NCBI GenBank assembly: GCA_002281775.1
Contig: NCGY01000009.1
Span: 124,001 to 188,000, forward strand
Source: Hydrogenophilales bacterium 16-64-46
GTDB lineage: Bacteria; Pseudomonadota; Gammaproteobacteria; Burkholderiales; Thiobacillaceae
Length of the DNA stretch: 64,000 nucleotides
Direction of reading: 5' to 3'
Shown: in pieces, positions 41,101-48,439 of the stretch
How the letters are laid out: every line of letters begins with the position of its first letter
Position numbering within the stretch: position 1 is the stretch's first letter
Position numbers and translations under genes: made by a program
Notes under the pieces: generated by a model
What the model was told of the DNA's origin: nothing
The model's input: only the letters and a program-made list of their open reading frames with translations
The model's database searches: none

Positions 41101-42394
41101 CCGGTTCGAGGCCGGCCGCGACCTGGTCTTCGATTCGACCAGCGACCGCCGCGACCGCTCGCTGATCCGCATCGGCGGACCGGGGCGTATCGAGGTCGTC
41201 GCCGGGCGCACCATCGATCTCGGTACCTCGGGCGGCATCCAGAGCCGCGGCAACATCGACAATCCCAACCTGCCTTCGGGCGGGGCCGATATCCATCTGG
41301 CCGCCGGCGTGGGCGAGGCCGGACTCGATTACGCGGCTGCGCTGGCACGGCTGTACGAGGCCCTGCTCGCCAGTCCGGACGACGCGGACCTGCTGTGGCA
41401 GGCGCGCTGGCTTGCCGGCGACGACACACTTGAATCCGGTGCGGCGCTGGCGGCGGTGTCGGCGGTGCTGCAACTCGACGCCGAAGACCAGCGTGCCGCC
41501 GCGCGCAACTGGTTGTTCGCCGCCCTGCGCGAAACCGGCCGCCAGGCCAACCAGGCCGACAGCGGCTACGGCGGGGACTTTGCGCGCGGTTACGCGGCGC
41601 TGGAGTGGCTCTTCCCCGGCATCGGCGAGCAGGACGAGGCCGGCACCTTCACGCAGTACGCCGGTGACATCAATCTCTTTGCCAGCCGGGTGAAGACCGA
41701 GGACGGCGGTGACATCGAATTCTTCGTGCCGGGCGGCGACCTCATTGTCGGCCTGCCCAATACCCCCGCCGCCCTGGTGGATGTGGGCAACGAGGTGCTG
41801 GGCATGGTCGTGGCAGCCGAAGGCAGCATACGCGGCATGGCGCGTGACGACATGCTGGTGAACCAGTCACGCATCCTCACCGTGGGCGGTGGCGATGTCC
41901 TGCTCTGGTCGAGCGAAGGTGACATCGACGCCGGCAAGGGCAAGAAGACGGCCTCGGCCGTGCCACCGCCCATCGTGCGCGTCGACGCCCAGGGCAACAT
42001 CACGCTCGAACAACAGGGTGCGGTGACCGGCAGCGGCATCGGTGCGCTGTTCGTCGCCGGTGGCACGGCGGGCGACGTCGACCTCATCGCGCCCAAGGGC
42101 ACGGTCAACGCCGGTGACGCCGGCATCCGCGCCGGCAACCTCAACATCGCCGCGCAGGTGGTGCTGGGAGCCGACAACATCACGGTGTCGGGCACCTCGA
42201 CCGGTACGCCGGTGGCGGATACCAGCGCCGTGACGGCGGCATCGAGCGGTGCGAGCAATGCCGGTGGCGACGTCTCCGCCACCACTGCCGCGCTGGCGCA
42301 GAATCTGGCCGAAGCGGCACGCACGGCGGAAGAACTGAAGAAGGCGTTCCGCCCCACCTTCATTTCGGCCGAGGTCGTCGGCCACGGCGAGTAG
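32156..42394 (+). CDS. Giant two-partner secretion exoprotein TpsA (FHA-like, DUF3739)
   Basis: 3412 residues from ATG 32156. Extended signal peptide (MNRNRYRLVFNASSGMM, then a hydrophobic run ending GTAGA), TPS/haemagglutination domain (about 50-330) with VNQVGKTSVLNWQSFNV, IILVNSNGIAFMGGSQVNL and the NSNG form of the NPNG motif. A very long beta-helical body of irregular Ala/Gly/Asp-rich repeats follows, then a DUF3739-like region (about 2570-3130, e.g. TLFSAYGESAGVTARS, VRAGNDIVNFSVIAQHND). There is no VENN motif or toxin tail, so contact-dependent inhibition is unlikely; an adhesin or biofilm role fits. Secreted by the TpsB encoded upstream. Confidence 0.92.
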   Translation: MNRNRYRLVFNASSGMMTPVAETARRQGKSAAGGALALAGALLAGTAGAELPVASSGVGIPAFVTQGQAAYQVNGTQAVVNQVGKTSVLNWQSFNVSAGHDVQFRQVDSLATNNLVQGASFTSLNRIWDINPSVIAGSISQAAGQKANIILVNSNGIAFMGGSQVNLNSFTASTLDMDEQFLDTFLPLGETSPQFENALDGSAARGFIKVFEGAQITAGSQGRVMLFAPTVSNAGTITADDGQVILGAASKVYLRAGGSELNGLLIEVDSPAGLASFDTLNPDVADGQLDGETVSLADPAGDRLGHVSNLGEISTPRGNVTMVGYAVNQMGIARATTSVVANGSIYLMAKDTAADVATQTPGSTRAGRVTLGENSLTEILPETADTATTQDGSAGTDLERESYVLVLGQDVRLEGAGEDGLGGARIVAPSGVVDLIAVDNPKIDYLPGGASDIFSGTSLASGAARVHLGSGATIDVSGLENVEVAAGRSVIEIELRGDELKDSPVNQDGPLRGQKVYIDIDLALAQSDAGESTLVARDTLLNLKAQQQRTVAERSTAGGTVNVFSKGEAIVESGVTVDLSGGSLSHAAGNVKTTLLSSNGELVDLSLASAEVRYDGIATRYVIDYGRWNVQEVIDLGQSYRYEAGYQEGNNAGSLQTFGIGALYAQPTVVGTTVTGERQRELGLQPQGAHWIVGYDDTSSSDKNRVEAGGIVTENYKLDQAVELVAGGVALADGFGFGDALADELRDTLALDAGVIGEGRVAHLTVLSNQAVTVRDAIVAPQGGSVTLTGAGIEVAADITALAGDITLTARNTASQLPTALPAPTLEIADGVSLTTRAGWSNDLPALGARGTQAPLVDGGSIALVAQTVSDGPDSYLARGEVRLGDGVTLDADGGAWLKANGDLVGGDGGAITVSGYDVSGLDGVDFHAYGVDAGGALRLGSHRIAIGGAAAAEAGLLQLDSALFEAGGFASYRLDALEALTLAADATIAPVMQNRELQLASFTQASGDSLAALGTLGVRDDRVREAVDVSLSARQNTAESGTLTVASGASIMLDPGARLTLDAFEQVAIDGLLRANGGEIVVTSEREVAIGSEASLDVSGVALTYIDSQGLTQGEVLAGGLIDLAGQRVSAEAGSRLDVSGAAPVQLDVLNESGGLGRVVGSEAGTLRVYADASIRLDGDMAAAGGSDTLDGGSFEATLGRFVEPGPGQSLQPAVLRLAAEVAPGQDDGETRLDATRLEDAGFDRLILSSRDAIRLEDGLDLGAARALPLREVTLDAAAILSDGGDARVQADALIVGNLDPTRRAASSATTDSGTLALEARLLDLVGSFEFGGMAAIDLVGSEMVRFSGVTAGTTQPVAEVTAAADLSIHASVVAPATYTLARLVAPGHSVRFSRTSDAPVQPLSALGSLTVVAGDIVQDGNLWAPFGQLEFEATGSLVFAPGSLTSVAADANSLIPFGKTQNGRDWVVDLDPANVPAGQLVVDALPDKAIRVSAATVEMQDGARIDLSGGGDLQAYEFTVGPGGSRDILADANTYAILPGYSGGFAPADAQEDFDRASGEAVYLSGVPGLADGIYTLLPAHYALLPGAYAVQLDSGTGSVLPGQAYSRQDGVRIAAGYVTDTRTGAPVDAEWQGVVVMTHEQVRARSEFTLTRASDFFVDGSPLPVDAGLLSISTLGSGAGALALDALYDLAAGEGGRGAQVDISALNLVVGDAGTLPADPDAVLLDTADLNALGADSLLLGATRQTTDGVTTLEVGSTSLTLANDAASALVAGEVMLAASDTLTLAADSTIVAEGGGPTAATYETAGNGAFVRAASHTAHFARTGSPDRSSGTLVGAADSVITAAASIILDATADNLYAGDARFAQDGAAVPGQLAVGATRISFGEVPTGVEGLRFDQAALDALDLANLSLVSYSTLDFYGEVTLGALDAAGQPVLQSLTLQGAGLAGIDNTGSTATIRAQSLSLVNPDSAAVFVPGAATGDGSLQLTADVLTLGAGDKRIEGFGSVAIVANEIIGESTGTLDVASALAIDAARIGGSSAAEQTLRVDGALAVNRHDADRELAAVDTLGAAWTMQADRIDFDGAVELPSGRFTLEASAGDVHLGESADIDVAGREVMFFDLAEPGWGGEAVLASQGGDVIVADGARVDVSAAAGGDAGSLTVRAADGSFVAGVDTLTGTAAADADGARGDGARIDLDLGTLVDFSALNEVLNSGGFDGARTLRVRSGDVSVAATDRVAAQSIALAVDAGSLSVAGELDASGERGGRILLYADGDVNLLSGARLAARASGTGETGGEIVIGTLAGNLDLAAGSQLDTTGGEGGELGSVHLRAPRLTGTDVAVTALASDIAGAGAVSLEAVQTYTGIATLNATGSSSGSTLSLETIAADSTTFATNAAAIETRLGMSGNPDFHLLAGVEVRADGDLTLAQDWNLKDLRAGGEAGVLTLRANGDLLLNASLSDGFSHATTCTTGACPTGSTTGTPATLLSDTSWAYRLVSGADSSAADPLATVAQDGADVVLAAGKLVRTGTGDIEIASGDDILLADANAAIYSAGSLADPLTGFTAPSTTLRASYSDDGGDVRLMAQDDIIGKPSEQLFTDWLYRQGAINTTGLYAQQTSWWVRFDQFRQGVGALGGGSVDIVAGGDIQDLSANVPTQARLTGTSPDAATLVLSGGDSMALRAGGDILGGSYYIGQGELEIRAGGQITAGETAINFDAAPLAMILALGEADVSLRAGGDIEIASIVDPHLIPQSAGNLIQPPLIPLPANRRATLFSAYGESAGVTARSLTGDVDYGIGSGLDSVAFPTLLGGNLNGAQIGLADAFLPPSLKLIAFLGDVSVGGPNSGNLTLSPSPLGTLDLLAGGSVELDSHLTLSDMDPEFVTDPLRPAGSLTTTLSSLLIPALLVDPFITTSNAHAATPVHADDRTPVRVYAREGDVVGVNLPGQGKVLNVAKPVDVRAGNDIVNFSVIAQHNDATDVSRFEAGRDLVFDSTSDRRDRSLIRIGGPGRIEVVAGRTIDLGTSGGIQSRGNIDNPNLPSGGADIHLAAGVGEAGLDYAAALARLYEALLASPDDADLLWQARWLAGDDTLESGAALAAVSAVLQLDAEDQRAAARNWLFAALRETGRQANQADSGYGGDFARGYAALEWLFPGIGEQDEAGTFTQYAGDINLFASRVKTEDGGDIEFFVPGGDLIVGLPNTPAALVDVGNEVLGMVVAAEGSIRGMARDDMLVNQSRILTVGGGDVLLWSSEGDIDAGKGKKTASAVPPPIVRVDAQGNITLEQQGAVTGSGIGALFVAGGTAGDVDLIAPKGTVNAGDAGIRAGNLNIAAQVVLGADNITVSGTSTGTPVADTSAVTAASSGASNAGGDVSATTAALAQNLAEAARTAEELKKAFRPTFISAEVVGHGE

Positions 42395-42418
42395 CGAGGG
42401 CATCGGCATCGCGATAGC

Positions 42419-42459
42419 CGCCGTCTTATGAGCCGAATGGCTCATAAGACGGCGTTTTT
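42419..42459 (+). terminator. Terminator after tpsA containing palindrome copy 6
   Basis: Perfect 16-bp stem CGCCGTCTTATGAGCC/GGCTCATAAGACGGCG with loop GAAT, followed by TTTTTG. The top of the stem is exactly the sixth TGAGCC palindrome. One DNA segment therefore works as terminator of tpsA and as upstream site of the next promoter. Confidence 0.9.
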
Positions 42460-42493
42460 GTGACGCATTTGTTTCAAGTTGAACGGATACGCT
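42429..42493 (+). promoter_or_regulatory. Palindrome-type promoter 6 (choice-of-anchor gene)
   Basis: TGAGCC-GAAT-GGCTCA (42429-42444, the only perfectly symmetric copy), half-site GTTTCAA (42471-42477, 4 of 7), 10 bp, -10 TACGCT (42488-42493): 59 bp from palindrome start. Start near 42500, 52 nt before the gene. Confidence 0.5.
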
Positions 42494-42551
42494 CCGGGGT
42501 TTCGCGCACTGTGCGAACTGTTACCCACCCCCCATTTCAACGGAGCCTTCC

Positions 42552-44048
42552 ATGCAACTCAAACCCCTTCCCGCCCTGCTCGCCGGCCTCGCCCTGGCAG
42601 CCGCCGCGCCGTCCGCTTCCGCACTCGGCTTTACCGAAGCCTGGACCTACGAACACAGCTCGATCGCGTCCGAAATTGCCGCCTTCGACGCCCTGACCGG
42701 CACGGTCTGGGTGGCCGGGGTGAGCGGCGTGGACGTGCTCGACGCCGTCACCGGCACGCTGGTGCAGCACATCGACACCACGGCGTTCGGCAGCATCAAC
42801 AGCGTGGCGATCAGCAACGGCGTGGCGGCTTTCGCCATGGAAGACGCGGTGCGCACGGACAACGGCACGGTGCAGTTCTACAGCACGACCAGCCTTACGA
42901 ACACGGGTTCGGTGGCGGTCGGCCCGCTGCCCGACATGCTCACCTTCACCGCCGACGGCAGCCAGTTGCTGGTCGCCAACGAGGGTTCGCCGGTGTTCGA
43001 CGACGACGCGGAGCTGTACACCGGTGCCGACGCGTCGGGCAGCGTCAGCATCATCGACATGTCGACCCTGGGCGTGACCAGCGTGAGCTTTGCCGGGGTG
43101 ACGCAGAGCGGATCGGCGCTGCGCACCGGCCTCACCACGACCAACCTTGAAGGCGACGCGCTGAGCCTCGATTTCGAGCCGGAGTACATCGCCGTGAACG
43201 CCGCCGGCACCCTGGCCTACGTCACCCTGCAGGAAGCCAACGGCCTGGGTATCATCGACCTCACCACCGGCACCGCCACCGAGGTGATTGGGCTGGGCAC
43301 CAAGGATTTCAGCCTGCCGGGCAACGAGATCGACCCCAACCACAAGGACGGCGTCATCGAACTGCGTGCATCGTCGGTGGTGGGCCTGTACCAGCCCGAC
43401 GCGATCGCCAGCTACGAAGTCAACGGCACCACCTACCTGGTGATGGCCAACGAAGGCGACACCCTGGAAGACGATGGCGACAAGGAACGCGCGAAGGATA
43501 CCGGGCTGACCGGTTTCGATGCCGATCTCGAGCAGCTCAACGTGTCCACCGCCGACTCGACCGACGGCAGCCTGGTCACCTTCGGCGGCCGTTCGTTCAG
43601 CATCCGCGACGAAGCCGGCAACATCGTCTACGACAGCGGCAACCTGCTGGAAGCGAAGGCGATCGAGGCGGGCATCTACAACGACAGCCGCAGCGACGAC
43701 AAGGGCGTGGAACCCGAGGGCGTCACCATCATGACCATTGGCGGCCGCACCTACGCCTTCGTCGGTCTGGAGCGCACCACTGCCAGCGCCGTGGCCATTT
43801 TCGACATCAGCGACCCGGTGAACACGGCCTACGTCGACATGATCGTCGGCGCGAACGACATTTCGCCCGAAGGCCTGCTCGGCTTCGTCAAGGACGGCGT
43901 GTCCTATCTGGCGATCGCGCACGAAGTGTCGAACACCACCACGGTGTACCAGCTTTCCGCGCCCGTGCCCGAGGCGGAAACCTATGCCATGATGCTGGCC
44001 GGCCTGGGGCTGGTGGGCTTCATGGCGAAGCGTCGTCGCCGGGCCTGA
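42552..44048 (+). CDS. Choice-of-anchor I PEP-CTERM protein
   Basis: 498 residues. Signal peptide to about 24 (PSASA), then a propeller-like domain of the choice-of-anchor I family: SGVDVLDAVTGTLVQHIDT, LPDMLTFTADGSQLLVANEG, YIAVNAAGTLAYVTLQEANG, and an Asp-rich segment MANEGDTLEDDGDKERAKD. It ends with PVPEAETYAMMLAGLGLVG and KRRRRA. Members are often annotated as alkaline-phosphatase-like, but catalytic residues are not established. The family name reflects that homologues carry different surface anchors; here it is PEP-CTERM. Confidence 0.85.
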   Translation: MQLKPLPALLAGLALAAAAPSASALGFTEAWTYEHSSIASEIAAFDALTGTVWVAGVSGVDVLDAVTGTLVQHIDTTAFGSINSVAISNGVAAFAMEDAVRTDNGTVQFYSTTSLTNTGSVAVGPLPDMLTFTADGSQLLVANEGSPVFDDDAELYTGADASGSVSIIDMSTLGVTSVSFAGVTQSGSALRTGLTTTNLEGDALSLDFEPEYIAVNAAGTLAYVTLQEANGLGIIDLTTGTATEVIGLGTKDFSLPGNEIDPNHKDGVIELRASSVVGLYQPDAIASYEVNGTTYLVMANEGDTLEDDGDKERAKDTGLTGFDADLEQLNVSTADSTDGSLVTFGGRSFSIRDEAGNIVYDSGNLLEAKAIEAGIYNDSRSDDKGVEPEGVTIMTIGGRTYAFVGLERTTASAVAIFDISDPVNTAYVDMIVGANDISPEGLLGFVKDGVSYLAIAHEVSNTTTVYQLSAPVPEAETYAMMLAGLGLVGFMAKRRRRA

Positions 44049-44146
44049 GCGCAGGTCGCTGTGGCGGGAAAGCGTCTTCGTCCTGCGACCCGGCCGTCTG
44101 TTTTCTTTACGTTGGGTGGCCGTCCCCCCGCGTGAGAGGACGCAAA

Positions 44147-44172
44147 AAAACCCCGCCATTCGGCGGGGTTTT
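44147..44172. terminator. Bidirectional terminator
   Basis: AAAACCCCGCC (44147-44157) / GGCGGGGTTTT (44162-44172), flanked by A on the left and T on the right, so it can end both the choice-of-anchor gene and the convergent GDPD gene. Confidence 0.9.
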
Positions 44173-44189
44173 GTTTGTTAGCCGTCTGC

Positions 44190-45452
44190 TTACTTGAGGT
44201 TCATGCAGTTGGCGTAGTAGCTGGTCGTCGCCGGCCAGTCGCTGAAGATGCCGAGGATGCCGACCTGCTTCGCCAGCACGTCGAGCACGGTCATCATGTC
44301 GCCTTCGCGATGGATCGCCGAGTCGATGGTTTGGTAGTAGAAGCCGTTGCTGCCGTCGGCGAGGATGCCCGAGCGTTCGATCGTCCAGGTGATGATGTCG
44401 AGGCCGGCGTCGCGGGCGTTCTGCGCGTAGGTCGAGGGCACGATCTGGCCGGTGCTGTCCACATCCAGCAGCGCAAACATGGGCGGCGCGACGATGTTGA
44501 TGCCTTCGCCCTTGTAGCCGGCCAGTTCGGCGGCGTCGGGCAGCTCGGCGGGCGTCTCGGCGTCGTCGAGATAGACCGCCTGCCGACCGAACGCCGGTTC
44601 GTTGGTGATCCAGTAACGAATGTCGCCGATATCGAAGGACTGCGCCCAGACGTTGCGCGGACGCACGCCCAGGGCCTTGTATTCGTCGATCATCTGCTGC
44701 GCGTAGGCATCCTGCGTGTAGTCGCCGACGCCATCGCCGTCGCTGTCGAAGGGCATGGCCACGCTCGCCGACTTCAGCTCGGGCGTCATCTTCACGCCGA
44801 GTTCCTTGAACAGCGCGATGCTCTCGGCGTGCGTCATCAGCGTGCCGCTGGTCGGGCCGGAATACAGGTCGGTGCGCCAGTTGGCGGTGCCGCCCATAAA
44901 TTCCTCGACGGTTTTGGCGTTGGCGTCGAAGGCGTCCATCTTGCCGCGCAAGCTCTTGAACTCGGCGAGCGTCAGTTCACTGGTGCGACATTCGGCGGCC
45001 GCCGCCTGGATGCGGTTGCCGTCGGCGTCGAACCCCGCCGGGGTGAAGGGCTTGATGCATTTTTCCGCCAGCGGGGTGGCGAGGATGTTGGTGGTGGTGG
45101 CGAGGTCGTTCTGCGCGTGGCGGCACACCAGCTGCTTGTCCCGGGTGAAGGTCACGTCGCACTCGACGATGCCGGCGCCCATGCGCGCTGCGGCGATGTA
45201 GGACTCGCGGGTGTGCTCGGGGAACTGCATCGGCGCGCCGCGATGGCCGATGGAGAAATCGCGCTTGCGGAACGGGCCGTTGCCGCACTGCTTGAGGGCG
45301 GTTTTCAGGTCACCGTCCTGCATCTCGTCGACGAGGAAGAACGGACGCGGGCCGAGTTCGACGGCCTGGGGGCCGCCGGCGACGGCCGGTGCGGCAACGA
45401 TCAGCAGGGCGCTGGCGGCCAGGGTGTGGCGGATGATGAAGGGAGAAAACAT
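44190..45452 (-). CDS. Secreted glycerophosphodiester phosphodiesterase (GlpQ-like)
   Basis: 420 residues from ATG 45452 (AGGAG six bases upstream). Sec signal (1-26, [19 protein letters not shown]). GDPD barrel with [39 protein letters not shown] (metal-binding Glu/Asp and catalytic His) and a C-terminal [19 protein letters not shown]. It hydrolyses deacylated phospholipids to glycerol-3-phosphate and an alcohol. A Pho-like promoter lies just upstream and the gene is divergent from the ExbB operon. Two N-terminal extensions in the same frame lack signal-like sequence and are rejected. Confidence 0.92.
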   Translation of the reverse strand: MFSPFIIRHTLAASALLIVAAPAVAGGPQAVELGPRPFFLVDEMQDGDLKTALKQCGNGPFRKRDFSIGHRGAPMQFPEHTRESYIAAARMGAGIVECDVTFTRDKQLVCRHAQNDLATTTNILATPLAEKCIKPFTPAGFDADGNRIQAAAAECRTSELTLAEFKSLRGKMDAFDANAKTVEEFMGGTANWRTDLYSGPTSGTLMTHAESIALFKELGVKMTPELKSASVAMPFDSDGDGVGDYTQDAYAQQMIDEYKALGVRPRNVWAQSFDIGDIRYWITNEPAFGRQAVYLDDAETPAELPDAAELAGYKGEGINIVAPPMFALLDVDSTGQIVPSTYAQNARDAGLDIITWTIERSGILADGSNGFYYQTIDSAIHREGDMMTVLDVLAKQVGILGIFSDWPATTSYYANCMNLK

Positions 45453-45510
45453 ACGGACTCCTGAGGGGCGGATGGACAGTGGGGAAAGCGTCGGGATGGC
45501 CGACGCCGAC

Positions 45511-45544
45511 ACCGTATGCCGCGAATCTGTCGCCAGGATGACGG
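45511..45544 (-). promoter_or_regulatory. Pho-box-like promoter of the GDPD gene
   Basis: Minus strand: CCGTCAT (6 of 7), CCTG, GCGACAG (3 of 7), exactly 10 bp, -10 TACGGT. The distal half-site is the strong one here. Start expected near 45504, leaving a ~50-nt leader. Confidence 0.5.
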
Positions 45545-45597
45545 CGCGACTGAGCAAGCAAAATACACGGTGGCGTGATCGCCTCCTGCGCGGCTTA

Positions 45598-45652
45598 TGG
45601 CCCGTTCGGCCCATGAACCCTTCCCGGCCCTGTCATTCCCCCCGGGGATAAT
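45598..45652 (+). promoter_or_regulatory. Palindrome-type promoter 7 (ExbB operon)
   Basis: TGGCCCGTTCGGCCCA (45598-45613), read on the other strand as TGGGCC-GAAC-GGGCCA. Perfect half-site CTGTCAT (45630-45636), 10 bp, -10 GATAAT (45647-45652): 49 bp from palindrome start, as in promoter 5. Start near 45659, 25 nt before the start codon. Confidence 0.6.
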
Positions 45653-45683
45653 TCCGGGCTTGGTCCAGCCTGCTTCGACTCCC

Positions 45684-47354
45684 ATGCGCCTGCTCGCCGT
45701 TTTCGCCACCCTGCTGTTATCCCTTGTGACCGCCACGGCCCACGCCTGGTGGAACGACGACTGGGCCGCGCGCAAGAAAATCACGCTAACGAACCCGGCC
45801 GGCGAGGTGACGGACGCGCCGGTGCTGATCCGTCTGCACACCGGCAATTTCGATTTCCTCTCGGCCAACGAGGACGGCAGCGACCTGCGCGTGGTGGCGG
45901 GCGACGACGTCACCGAGCTCAAATTCCACATCGAGAAATGGGACGGCTTGAACCAGCTCGCGCTGGTGTGGGTAAAGCTGCCCAGCCTGGGGGCGACGAC
46001 CGACGCCTGGCTGTACTTCGGCAACCCCGAAGCGCCTGCCGCGTCCGACGCCAAGGGCACGTACGACGCGGCCTCGGCGGTATATCACTTCAACGAGTTG
46101 ACCGGTAACCCGGCCGACAGCGGCCCGGCCGGGGCGAACGCCACGGCGTTCACCGGCAGCCGTATTGCCGCTTCGTTCGCCAACGGCGGCGCCAAGTTCG
46201 GCGGGGCGCAAAGCCTGACGCTGCCGCCGGTTGCCGGGCAGGGGGGCTGGAGCGTATCGCTGTGGCTGAAGCCTGCCGCGCTCGACGGTGCGCTGATGCA
46301 GGCCGGCGGTTTGTCAGCGGCGCTGACCGGCGGTGTGCTGAATGTGCAGGCGGGCGACGCCAGCGCGGCCGCTGCCGCGCCCATGGTCGAAGGCAAATGG
46401 CAGCACGTGGGCGTGATCATCGAGGGCGGCGTGCTCAAGCTGTATGTCGATGGCAAGCTCGCCGGTGAGGCGTCGGGGGCGGCGTTGCCGGCCGGGCCGC
46501 TGGTCGTCGGCAATGGTTACACGGGCGAAGCCGACGAACTCCAGGTTGCCGGCGTGGCGCGTTCCGCCGCGTGGATGGCGGTGGCAGCGGCGCAGGGGCC
46601 GGACGGTGCACTGGTCGCGCTGGGGGCGGACGAGGCCGGGGAAGGCGGCGAGGGCGGCGGCATCTGGGGCACGCTGTTCCAGGCGCTCACGCTCGACGGC
46701 TGGGTCGCCATCGGCGTGCTCGCAGTGATGCTGGTGGTGGCCGTGTGGGTGATGATTGCCAAGGCCATTTATGTGAACAAGGTCGATAAAGCCAACCAGG
46801 CCTTCCTGGAAAAATTCCGCGAGCTGTCGACCGACCTGGGGGCGCTCGACAAATCGACGCAGATGGCCGGCGCGTTCCGCGAATCCTCGCTCTACCGCCT
46901 GTATCACATCGCCACGCAGGAACTGTCGCACCGCTTCAAGGACACCGACGCCAGCCATCTCAAGGACAGCGACAAGAACCTGTCGCCGCAGGCGCTGGAT
47001 TCGATCCGCGCCAGCCTCGATACCGGTCTGGTACGCGAATCCGGCCTGCTCACGCGACTGATGGTGCTGCTCACCATCGCGATCTCGGGCGGTCCCTTCA
47101 TCGGCCTGCTCGGCACGGTGCTGGGGGTGATGATCACCTTTGCGGTGATTGCCGCCTCGGGCGACGTCAACGTCAACGCCATCGCCCCCGGCATCGCCGC
47201 CGCGCTGATGGCCACCGCCGCCGGCATGGCGGTGGCCATCCCGGCGCTGTTCGGCTACAACTATCTCAACTCGCGCATCAAGACCATCACCTCGGACATG
47301 CGCGTGTTCATCGACGAGCTGGTGACCAAGCTCGCCGAGAACTACTCGCGCTGA
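45684..47354 (+). CDS. DUF2341 - LamG - MotA/TolQ/ExbB proton channel
   Basis: 556 residues from ATG 45684, where a clean signal peptide begins (MRLLAVFATLLLSLVTATAH). Outside the membrane: DUF2341 (about 25-110, WWNDDWAARKKITLTNPAG) and a LamG/concanavalin-like domain (about 140-310, GGWSVSLWLKPAALDGA). Then TM1 (about 340-362), the cytoplasmic loop, and two TMs of the ExbB/TolQ domain (about 455-530, with GGPFIGLLGTVLGVMITF). It would form the proton-driven motor with the next gene. The sugar-binding-like periplasmic head is unusual for ExbB and may touch cell wall or a polymer. ATG 45597 lies in the operator and is rejected. Confidence 0.9.
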   Translation: MRLLAVFATLLLSLVTATAHAWWNDDWAARKKITLTNPAGEVTDAPVLIRLHTGNFDFLSANEDGSDLRVVAGDDVTELKFHIEKWDGLNQLALVWVKLPSLGATTDAWLYFGNPEAPAASDAKGTYDAASAVYHFNELTGNPADSGPAGANATAFTGSRIAASFANGGAKFGGAQSLTLPPVAGQGGWSVSLWLKPAALDGALMQAGGLSAALTGGVLNVQAGDASAAAAAPMVEGKWQHVGVIIEGGVLKLYVDGKLAGEASGAALPAGPLVVGNGYTGEADELQVAGVARSAAWMAVAAAQGPDGALVALGADEAGEGGEGGGIWGTLFQALTLDGWVAIGVLAVMLVVAVWVMIAKAIYVNKVDKANQAFLEKFRELSTDLGALDKSTQMAGAFRESSLYRLYHIATQELSHRFKDTDASHLKDSDKNLSPQALDSIRASLDTGLVRESGLLTRLMVLLTIAISGGPFIGLLGTVLGVMITFAVIAASGDVNVNAIAPGIAAALMATAAGMAVAIPALFGYNYLNSRIKTITSDMRVFIDELVTKLAENYSR

Positions 47355-47364
47355 GGCCCCGACC

Positions 47365-47772
47365 ATGGCCAGCGCGCACGAGGACGACAAGCCCTACGAC
47401 GAGATCAACATCACGCCGATGCTCGATCTGGCGTATGTGCTGCTCGTCATCTTCATCATCATGACCACGGCCTCGGTGCAGGGCATCAAGGTCAACCTGC
47501 CCAAGGCGTCCGACACGCCCAGCCTCGCCAAGCCCAAGACCAAGGCGATCACGGTGACCGACACCGGCCAGGTCTACCTCGATACCTACCCGGTCACGCT
47601 CGACGAACTGCGTGCCCAGCTCACCGCCGCCAAGGCCGCTGTGCCCGACCTGCCGGTGGTGATCAAGGGCGACACCGTGGTGCAGTACGGCCGTGTCATG
47701 GAGGTGATGGATTTGCTGGGACAGATCGGCATCACGCAGATGGGTCTGGTGACCCAGCCGGCGGCGAAGTAG
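47365..47772 (+). CDS. exbD: ExbD/TolR-family energy transducer
   Basis: 135 residues. Cytoplasmic start, one membrane helix with the proton-carrying Asp in INITPMLDLAYVLLVIFIIM, then a periplasmic ExbD domain (KAITVTDTGQVYLDTYPVTL, VVIKGDTVVQYGRVMEVMDL). It lies 10 nt after the ExbB-like gene. Together they convert proton motive force into movement of TonB. Confidence 0.95.
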   Translation: MASAHEDDKPYDEINITPMLDLAYVLLVIFIIMTTASVQGIKVNLPKASDTPSLAKPKTKAITVTDTGQVYLDTYPVTLDELRAQLTAAKAAVPDLPVVIKGDTVVQYGRVMEVMDLLGQIGITQMGLVTQPAAK

Positions 47773-47775
47773 CTC

Positions 47776-48432
47776 GTGGAACAGGTCAAGCGCAAACCGG
47801 CCTGGCTGCGCTGGGGCGGCGTGCTTGCAGGACTGGCGGCTGCCGTGCTGATCGCGCTGTGGCTGAAGGACCTGCTCACGCCCAAGGGGCCGGTGCAGAA
47901 GATGAAGGTGCAGCAGATCACCCTGGTCAGGCCCCCTCCGCCGCCTCCGCCCCCGCCCGAGCAGAAGCCGCCGGAGCCGGAGATCAAGGAAGACGTGAAG
48001 ATGGACGAGCCCGAGCCCACACCGGAGCCGCAGCCGGCCGAGGCCGCACCGGCCCCACTGAACGTGGGCGAGGGGGCTGAAGGCGGGATCGACGTCGGCG
48101 GCACGCGCGGCGTCCCCACGCTGGCAGGCAGCGGCGGGCGCGGCAACCCCTGGGCCTGGTATGACGCCATCCTCAACGATGCGGTGAACGATGCCTTCCA
48201 GAAAGCCCTGGCGCGCGAAAAGGCGCTCAAGGACAAAAACTACAAGGTCATCGTCAAGGTGTGGCTGGACGACGCTGGCCGCGTGACCCGCGCCGCGCTG
48301 GTCGACAGCACGGGCGACATCCGCGCCGACGAAGTATTGAAGGACGCATTGCGCGACATGCGCGCCTTGCGCGAGGGGCCGCCGGCCGACATGCCGCAGC
48401 CTGTGAAAATCCGCGTGACTTCGCGCGCTTGA
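47776..48432 (+). CDS. TonB-family energy transducer
   Basis: 218 residues from GTG 47776, three bases after the exbD stop. N-terminal membrane helix (about 10-32), proline-rich periplasmic spacer (about 45-95: nine consecutive prolines, then alternating Glu/Pro and Lys/Pro) and a TonB C-terminal domain (KVIVKVWLDDAGRVTRAALV). It would contact an outer-membrane receptor. No TonB-dependent receptor is encoded in the window; the following gene is a porin. The set may energise a receptor elsewhere or a non-classical partner. Confidence 0.9.
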   Translation: MEQVKRKPAWLRWGGVLAGLAAAVLIALWLKDLLTPKGPVQKMKVQQITLVRPPPPPPPPPEQKPPEPEIKEDVKMDEPEPTPEPQPAEAAPAPLNVGEGAEGGIDVGGTRGVPTLAGSGGRGNPWAWYDAILNDAVNDAFQKALAREKALKDKNYKVIVKVWLDDAGRVTRAALVDSTGDIRADEVLKDALRDMRALREGPPADMPQPVKIRVTSRA

Positions 48433-48439
48433 GAGTGAA

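Noticed and set aside
32156..42394. Contact-dependent inhibition (CdiA) toxin
   Set aside because: No VENN-type motif, no variable toxin tail and no small immunity gene after the stop; DUF3739-like end instead.
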